From Pseudoneobacillus sp052180215 (GTDB lineage: Bacteria > Bacillota > Bacilli > Bacillales > Cytobacillaceae): 64,000 nt of DNA. The stretch is from NCBI RefSeq assembly GCF_052180215.1, contig NZ_CP197471.1, positions 1,708,001 through 1,772,000 on the forward strand, written 5' to 3'. Below the pieces are notes generated by a model, which was not told the DNA's origin, ran no database searches, and saw nothing but the letters and a program-made list of their open reading frames with translations. A program made the position numbers and the translations under genes. Positions 58,770-64,000 of the stretch are shown piece by piece. Within the stretch, counting starts at the first letter, position 1; the number at the start of each line of letters is the position of its first letter.

Positions 58770-59375
58770 TTAGGACACCATCCCTGCTAAATAAACAAAT
58801 GTAAATACAAAGATCCAAACGACATCAAGGAAATGCCAGTATAAACCGATAATAAATGCTTTACGAGCTGTAACAGGAGTTAATCCGCGAGTGAAGAGCT
58901 GGATCAATATTAGAATAGCCCAACCAATCCCCATTGTTACGTGTAAACCATGCGTACCAACTAGTACAAAGAAACTAGAAAGGAAGGCACTTGTCTGCAT
59001 GGTTGCTCCTTCATGAACATAATGTGAAAATTCGTTAATCTCTAAAAATAGGAAACTAGCACCAAGGAGCAGTGTAATGATAAGCCACGTGATTAGACCT
59101 TTTAAGTTATGGCGACGCATTTCAAATATAGCAAGTCCGCAAGTAAAACTACTTGTCAATAAAATAAGGGTCATGATCATTGCATCTTTAAAAACGAATA
59201 GGTCCTGTTGTGTCGGTCCGCCTGCATGACGACTTCCTAAAACACCATACACGGAGAAAAGAGTTGCGAATAAAATCACTTCAGCTCCAAGAAAAATCCA
59301 GAAACCAAGAATATTTAATCGGCTTTGTTCGGTTTGGTATTCTAATGGTAGTGACGTATCCACATTAGCTGACAT
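58770..59375 (-). CDS. qoxC: quinol oxidase aa3 subunit III
   Basis: A 201-residue subunit III with five membrane helices. Family segments: NILGFWIFLGAEVILFATLFSVYGVL at the N-terminus, HEGATMQTSAFLSSFFVLVGTHGLHVTMGIGWAIL, and YWHFLDVVWIFVFTFVYLAGM at the C-terminus. GAAAGGAG precedes the ATG. Its first bases overlap the end of qoxB by 11 bases, so the two are translationally coupled. Found in haem-copper oxidases as a helper for proton uptake and stability. Confidence 0.95.
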   Translation of the reverse strand: MSANVDTSLPLEYQTEQSRLNILGFWIFLGAEVILFATLFSVYGVLGSRHAGGPTQQDLFVFKDAMIMTLILLTSSFTCGLAIFEMRRHNLKGLITWLIITLLLGASFLFLEINEFSHYVHEGATMQTSAFLSSFFVLVGTHGLHVTMGIGWAILILIQLFTRGLTPVTARKAFIIGLYWHFLDVVWIFVFTFVYLAGMVS

Positions 59376-61341
59376 GATGATTCACTCCTTTCGAATTGTT
59401 TCTCCATTTACTTTCTGTTTTCTTAATTTCATCTATTTTTACATGGTATCCATCGTTATAGTCGAATGAGCGAATAATTAGGCCCACAAGAATTCCAACC
59501 GTTGCCACAAGAGCAGCCACCTTCCATTCAAATACAAGGAAGAATCCGACTATGCCGAAGACTACAGCCATATAAAAAGGTAATCCTGAATTACTTGGCA
59601 TATGAATTTCTTCTAATTCTTCATCTTTTAAGGTTAGATCCTTATTTTGCTTTTTAAAGTGCCAGAAAGCATCAAGTGTTTTGACTTCAGGAACTATTGC
59701 AAAGTTATAGTGTTGTACAGGGGATGCTGTCATCCATTCTAGTGTTCTAGCATCCCAAGGATCATGGGAGATATTACGGCTAGAATAACGAGCACTCCAG
59801 TAAATGTTATAGCAGAAGAATGCAAATCCAATGGCTAAAATAGCTGATCCAATGGCCGAAACCAAGAATAATGGTGCGAACCCTGATTCTACTGAATAGG
59901 TATAGGAACGTCGAACAGCACCGTTTAATCCTAGGAAAAACATCGGCATAAAGGTTAAGTTAAATCCAATATTGAAAAACCAGAAGTGGAACTTACCAAG
60001 TTTCTCATTCAGCATATGCCCAAACATTTTTGGCCACCAATAGTAAAGGCCAGCAAATACTGCGTATACGACACCAGGAATTAACACATAGTGAAAATGT
60101 GCAACCAGGAATAACGTATTATGGTACTGAAAATCGGCAGCTCCCATAGCTAACATAACCCCAGTTACCCCACCAATAACGAAGGTAGGTACAAACGCTA
60201 GTGCCCATAACATGGCAGTCGTAAATCGTATTCGCCCTTTACGCATAGTAAACAACCAGTTGAAAATTTTAATACCGGTAGGAACCGCAATCATCATCGT
60301 TGTAATAGAGAAAACTGAGTTTACAAGGGGGCCGGAACCCATGGTAAAGAAATGGTGAACCCATACTAACATACTTAAGAAAGCAATCCCTACAATAGAA
60401 ACAACCATCGATTTATATCCGAAAAGAGACTTTCGAGAAAAAGTGGAGATAACCTCAGAGAACATACCGAAAGCAGGAAGTACTACGATATAAACCTCTG
60501 GATGTCCCCATAACCAAAACAGGTTAGCCCAAAGCATATCCATACCGCCACCGGACACGGTGAAAAAGTGTGTTCCAAAAAGACGGTCAAATGTCATTAA
60601 AGCTAATGCAACAGTGAAAATTGGAAATGCGGCAACGATAATAACAGATGTGATTAAAGACGTCCAAGTAAACATTGGCATCTTCATCAAACTCATGCCT
60701 TTAGTACGCATTTTTAATATGGTTACGATAAAGTTAATACCTGTCATTAATGTACCGATACCTGCAATCTGTAAAGCAATCGCATAATAGTTATTCCCGA
60801 TTCCTGGTGTGAATTCTTTACCCGCAAGAGGGAAGTAAGAAGTCCAACCAGCATCAGGAGAACCACCGATAACAAACGATATATTAAATAGCATGGCACC
60901 GCTAAAAAATAGCCAAAAGCTTAAGGCGTTTAATTGAGGAAAAGCCACATCTCTTGCACCAATCTGTAAAGGGATAACAACGTTCATCAAACCAATTAAC
61001 ATAGGCATCGCCATGAAGAGAATCATGATGACCCCGTGAGTTGTGAAAATTTCATTATAATGTTGAGCATCTAAAAATTGCATTTCTGGACGTGAAGTTT
61101 GGACTTTCATAAGTAGTCCGTCCATTCCGCCGCGGAAAAACATTAATACCGCGGAAAGAATATACATGATTCCAATTTTTTTATGATCAACCGTTGTTAG
61201 CCATTCAGTCCATAGCCAATTCCACTTTTTAAAATAAGTGAGTCCAGCCACAATACCGAACATCGTTAAAAGAATGGCAATTTGGGAACCGAGAATGAGA
61301 GGATCACCAGTAATAAAAAATTCATTCCATTTAATGCCCAC
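59365..61341 (-). CDS. qoxB: quinol oxidase aa3 subunit I (haem-copper catalytic subunit)
   Basis: A 658-residue catalytic subunit that reduces O2 to water and pumps protons, taking electrons from menaquinol. Visible: VDHKKIGIMYILSAVLMFFRGGMDGLLMK near the N-terminus, FTTHGVIMILFMAMPMLIGLMNVV (haem ligand His), FWLWGHPEVYIVVLPAFGM (CuB His plus the cross-linked Tyr) with VWVHHFFTMG (two CuB His), and VAHFHYVLIPG (haem a and a3 His). GGAGGTGG stands before GTG 61341 (GIKWNEFF), which fits the family start; ATG 61356 is an alternative. It overlaps qoxA by 11 bases. Confidence 0.94.
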   Translation of the reverse strand: MGIKWNEFFITGDPLILGSQIAILLTMFGIVAGLTYFKKWNWLWTEWLTTVDHKKIGIMYILSAVLMFFRGGMDGLLMKVQTSRPEMQFLDAQHYNEIFTTHGVIMILFMAMPMLIGLMNVVIPLQIGARDVAFPQLNALSFWLFFSGAMLFNISFVIGGSPDAGWTSYFPLAGKEFTPGIGNNYYAIALQIAGIGTLMTGINFIVTILKMRTKGMSLMKMPMFTWTSLITSVIIVAAFPIFTVALALMTFDRLFGTHFFTVSGGGMDMLWANLFWLWGHPEVYIVVLPAFGMFSEVISTFSRKSLFGYKSMVVSIVGIAFLSMLVWVHHFFTMGSGPLVNSVFSITTMMIAVPTGIKIFNWLFTMRKGRIRFTTAMLWALAFVPTFVIGGVTGVMLAMGAADFQYHNTLFLVAHFHYVLIPGVVYAVFAGLYYWWPKMFGHMLNEKLGKFHFWFFNIGFNLTFMPMFFLGLNGAVRRSYTYSVESGFAPLFLVSAIGSAILAIGFAFFCYNIYWSARYSSRNISHDPWDARTLEWMTASPVQHYNFAIVPEVKTLDAFWHFKKQNKDLTLKDEELEEIHMPSNSGLPFYMAVVFGIVGFFLVFEWKVAALVATVGILVGLIIRSFDYNDGYHVKIDEIKKTESKWRNNSKGVNHHVS

Positions 61342-62317
61342 TATGTCCACCTCCATTGGATTCTTCCTCTTGCATGTTGTGTCCTTCATGGTCACTAAGT
61401 TTACCATCTACTTGCTCTGGATCCTCGAATATTTGTCCAGGGTAACCGTGACCGCGATATAATTCAGGGTTTGTGTAGTCTTTTGAATTCATTTCAGCAT
61501 GATTCACCCATTCAAGATGAGTATTTGAAAAAGTCATACGACCAAGATGGGTTGGTTTAAGTAATTCGTTATATTCTTTTTCCGTCAACTTTGGAGCTGT
61601 TTGCTTTGCTTCCTTTACCCATTGCGTAAACTCATCGTCTGTTTGAGCAAGGACTTCAAATTCCATCCCTGCATAACCTTTTCCATTAAAGTTCGTATTT
61701 CTACCAAGATAAGAACCAGGGTTATCAGCAAGGAGGATTAATTCTGTTTCCATTTTATTCATGGCATACTTTTGTCCACCTAATGCAGGAACCCAAAAGG
61801 ATTGCATGGTACCAGCAGAAGTGAGTTTAAATTTAACAGGTGTATCTTCTGGAATATTTACATAGTTTATCGTTTCAATACCTTGTTCGGGATAACTGAA
61901 AATCCATTTCCAATCCGCGGCCGTAACATTAATTGTGATTGGCTTTTTATCTTCATGCCCAACTGGGACTTCTTCTAATGAATACAAGGTCTTAACCGTT
62001 GGAATAGTTAAAGCGACAAGAATTAGGATTGGAATTGCTGTCCAAATTATTTCTAATACCATGCTACCGTGTTCTTCAGGTGGCTCATAATCTTTATTTT
62101 CTGGTCTTTCTCTATATTTCCAGATAATGTAACCAAACAAGGAGAAAACGACAACCACTACAAGTAGCATCCAAATAAGAGACCAGTTAATAAGGTCCAT
62201 AATACTTCTTGCAGCTGGTCCTTGAGGTTCAAAAACGACCATATTGGTTTCACAGCCTGCAAGCATGGATAGTGATAATACTCCTACAAGCCAGACAAAA
62301 AGTTTTTTCGATTTCAT
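61331..62317 (-). CDS. qoxA: quinol oxidase aa3 subunit II (lipoprotein)
   Basis: A 328-residue subunit II. The signal peptide ends in the lipobox LAGC near residue 21, so it is lipidated. Two membrane helices follow (IMDLINWSLIWMLLVVVVVFSLFGYII and MVLEIIWTAIPILILVALTI), then the outer cupredoxin-like domain (TAADWKWIFSYPEQG, GQKYAMNKMETELIL). No CuA ligand set is seen, as expected for a quinol rather than cytochrome c oxidase. The C-terminus is acidic and His-rich (DHEGHNMQEEESNGGGHSGH). ATG 62317 follows AAAGGAG; the longer frame to 62344 is rejected. It is the first gene of qoxABCD. Confidence 0.93.
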   Translation of the reverse strand: MKSKKLFVWLVGVLSLSMLAGCETNMVVFEPQGPAARSIMDLINWSLIWMLLVVVVVFSLFGYIIWKYRERPENKDYEPPEEHGSMVLEIIWTAIPILILVALTIPTVKTLYSLEEVPVGHEDKKPITINVTAADWKWIFSYPEQGIETINYVNIPEDTPVKFKLTSAGTMQSFWVPALGGQKYAMNKMETELILLADNPGSYLGRNTNFNGKGYAGMEFEVLAQTDDEFTQWVKEAKQTAPKLTEKEYNELLKPTHLGRMTFSNTHLEWVNHAEMNSKDYTNPELYRGHGYPGQIFEDPEQVDGKLSDHEGHNMQEEESNGGGHSGH

Positions 62318-62851
62318 GTTGCAACTCCTTTCAGTTAAAAACAAATTATTTAGTAGAATAATAAATTGTTCAAAGATTGGACAAAGTTGAAGGTATTATT
62401 GTTCAATCATTCACATACTTTTGTACATTTGTTCACAAACTTGAACAAAAAGGAAGTAGTGAAAACCGCTATGTATTAAGTTTTCACTACACGTATGATG
62501 ATAACATACCTTCTCGAAATTAAATGTGACAAAATTAGCAAGGAAGAATTTGGAAGTTTGCAAATGAGGATTTCTGTATTTTCTTTAACGTTATTTCTAT
62601 GTGTGAATAATATTTTTAGAGTTAATCTTGTAAAAATTTACAATTTTTCGCGAGAGAAGTGAGAGATTCCGACAGGAACAATGATTATTTTACAAACATA
62701 ATTTTGTTTATATAATTCGTAACAATTTAGACAAAATTATATGAGTTAGATAAGAATGGCTTTTGATTAGATGTTTTTAAAAAAGTGAAATCGATGGAAA
62801 TCAACCTATTATTATTGGTATGATTAAAGAAAAAATATTGGGGTAAATAGG
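62318..62851. other. 534-base intergenic region upstream of qoxA with repeats and a hairpin
   Basis: TTGTTCAA occurs at 62366-62373 and 62399-62406, and TTTGTTC...GAACAAA forms an inverted repeat at 62428-62449. A perfect 11-bp inverted repeat (GTAGTGAAAAC with GTTTTCACTAC, 62456-62490) lies beyond it. Read toward qoxA, this hairpin is followed by TTCCTTTTTG, like an attenuator or terminator. The remaining 350 bases towards the next gene are AT-rich without features I recognise. The qox promoter is presumably here. Confidence 0.55.
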
Positions 62852-63271
62852 ATGCATACAAAACGATTATTAGGTTTTATTTCAGGTTATTTTAGCATGT
62901 CAATATTTTTACATAGCATAAAAGCTTATGCTATGGGTGTACAGCTCCAATCAGCAGGGGAAAGAATAGGAGCTGTAGGCACTGGTTTAGTTATTCTTCT
63001 TCTTATCATGATCATTTTAAAAAAATGGTTCTCTCCATCCTTTTTTCACGGTTTCTTAGTAGCAACTGGTCTTTTTTTAAGTTTTGATATAGTCGTATTT
63101 CATTGGTTTTTCCATTTACATAGAATTACTAGTGGTCCTGAAGCCAATTGGTTAGAGCCAATATTTGTAGTATTTGGTATAGCTTTATTCTTTTATGGAT
63201 TAAAAAGGGAAAAAACAACAAAGCTTTATCAAGAAACAGCTGTGAATGAAAATGTCTATAGTGCTAAATAA
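62852..63271 (+). CDS. DUF2243-like integral membrane protein
   Basis: A 139-residue protein with about four membrane helices. The C-terminal half reads FLSFDIVVFHWFFHLHRITSGPEANWLEPIFVVFGIALFFYGLKR, which resembles the conserved region of DUF2243 proteins with its regularly spaced histidines. The N-terminal half has two hydrophobic helices (FISGYFSMSIFLHSIKAYAMGV and VGTGLVILLLIMIILKKW). The histidines could bind metal or haem, but this is only a possibility. TTGGGG precedes the ATG. The NUDIX gene follows by 15 bases and may be co-transcribed. Confidence 0.7.
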   Translation: MHTKRLLGFISGYFSMSIFLHSIKAYAMGVQLQSAGERIGAVGTGLVILLLIMIILKKWFSPSFFHGFLVATGLFLSFDIVVFHWFFHLHRITSGPEANWLEPIFVVFGIALFFYGLKREKTTKLYQETAVNENVYSAK

Positions 63272-63286
63272 GGTGAGGTGTTGCTT

Positions 63287-63904
63287 ATGGATATAAAGAA
63301 AGTCCAATCTATATTAGAAAGTCATCAGCCGAAAATTTTGGGGAGTGAGAGTTTTTCTAGATTTGCTATCTTTCTACCGTTAATTCAGAAAGAAAATGAA
63401 ATACATGTACTTTTTGAAGTTCGTTCACATCAATTAAGGAGACAGCCAGGAGATATCTGTTTCCCAGGTGGAAGAATGGATCCGGATGATAAAATAGAAA
63501 AATTTACAGCCATTCGAGAGACAATGGAAGAATTAGGTTTAAATCGTGAAGATATTTCAGACGTGTTTCCATTGGATTATCTCGTTTCTCCTTTTGGAAT
63601 GATGGTGTTTCCATATGCGGGTTTCATTAAACAAGAAAAGTTTCGACTAAATAAGGCTGAGGTAGAAGAAGTATTTACTGTTCCTCTATCTTTTTTCATA
63701 AAAAATACCCCAAGAATATATCGGGTAAACTTTAGAGTTGAACCTGAGGAAGGTTTTCCTTATGAATTATTAGTTGGAGGAAAAGACTATAATTGGCGTG
63801 CCAGACAAATGGAAGAATACTTTTACCTTTATGATAATAGGGTAATTTGGGGATTAACAGCTAGAATTTTATTCCACTTTATTGAGATCATTAAAAACAA
63901 ATGA
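63287..63904 (+). CDS. CoA pyrophosphatase-type NUDIX hydrolase
   Basis: A 205-residue NUDIX protein. The start of the box, LRRQPGDICFPGGRMDPDD, matches the NudL/CoA-pyrophosphatase signature, and TAIRETMEELGL follows with the RE-x-x-EE core intact. VFPLDYLVSPFGMMVFPYAGFI also fits the group. It probably splits CoA or CoA derivatives into 3',5'-ADP and phosphopantetheine. AAGGTGAGG lies 7-8 bases before ATG 63287; GTG 63278 is an alternative. It may be co-transcribed with the preceding membrane gene. Confidence 0.88.
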   Translation: MDIKKVQSILESHQPKILGSESFSRFAIFLPLIQKENEIHVLFEVRSHQLRRQPGDICFPGGRMDPDDKIEKFTAIRETMEELGLNREDISDVFPLDYLVSPFGMMVFPYAGFIKQEKFRLNKAEVEEVFTVPLSFFIKNTPRIYRVNFRVEPEEGFPYELLVGGKDYNWRARQMEEYFYLYDNRVIWGLTARILFHFIEIIKNK

Positions 63905-63985
63905 TGGATTTTACTACACTAAATAGTTAAAGATATGTTATATTATTTAAATATTCTAAAATCTTATCAGGGAAGGTGATACGAT

Positions 63986-64000
63986 ATGACGACAGAAATG
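63986..64000 (+). CDS. start of a further gene, cut by window end
   Basis: ATG at 63986 follows GGAAGGTGAT with a good 9-base spacing and opens an in-frame reading to the edge (MTTEM). Too little is visible to name it. Confidence 0.5.

Noticed and set aside
1..64000. CRISPR arrays, insertion sequences, tRNA or rRNA genes
   Set aside because: No regularly spaced direct repeats, transposase frames or tRNA cloverleaf/CCA-ended segments were found by reading both strands.

Overview
The window is a low-GC, Gram-positive chromosome segment from a spore-forming Bacillaceae bacterium, most like Bacillus/Neobacillus. This rests on strong AGGAGG-type ribosome binding sites with ATG/GTG/TTG starts, sigmaA-type promoters, short U-tailed intrinsic terminators after almost every unit, and typical family members: HelD, QoxABCD, PpaC, PbuX/Xpt behind a guanine riboswitch, DUF3231, DUF2512, SelB and CoaW. 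It reads as ordinary core or soft-core chromosome with many one-gene units. I see no rRNA, tRNA, insertion sequence, CRISPR array or prophage. Many starts given here lie downstream of the longest possible open frame, because the ribosome binding site is there.

Layout. 1-12.7 kb: a cut-off SDR oxidoreductase, a VOC protein, coaW, selB, a LigB/MEMO-like protein, a PAP2 phosphatase, DUF3231, an erythromycin-esterase-like protein, a DJ-1/PfpI protein, ppiB, a DEAD-box helicase with an SD-masking leader hairpin, a flavin reductase and an acyltransferase. 13.0-19.6 kb: a cobalamin-riboswitch operon encoding a wall-anchored protein built like intrinsic factor/transcobalamin, its sortase, a DUF4430 lipoprotein and a full ECF importer (T, fused A-A', S). 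19.8-21.9 kb: guanine riboswitch, xpt, pbuX. 22-32 kb: racemase, HNH protein, acetyltransferase, S9 peptidase, an HTH protein fused to a dead F1-ATPase beta-like domain, a hydrolase, DUF485/actP, ppaC. 32-51 kb: a glycosidase-like secreted protein, a probable 6S RNA, NUDIX proteins, a frameshifted FMN-binding gene, helD, an orphan holin, an aldo/keto reductase, MFS and ABC transporters, a histidine kinase, a class A PBP, AIM24, a metallopeptidase and signal peptidase I. 51-57 kb: a four-repeat secreted protein and small metabolic or membrane genes. 57-62.3 kb: an FNR-like regulator flanked by two exact FNR boxes that serve a cupin gene and a DUF2249 gene, followed by qoxABCD. The end holds a DUF2243-like protein, a CoA-pyrophosphatase-type NUDIX and a cut-off gene.

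The two most unusual objects are (1) the riboswitch-controlled surface-to-membrane B12 capture system and (2) the HTH/F1-beta-like fusion that has lost its P-loop. The FNR-box circuit, the probable 6S RNA, and a pair of hairpins that share a GGGGGTCTGACCCCC core but have different paired arms also deserve a second look. All family assignments come from reading motifs and remembered family features; no searches were run.
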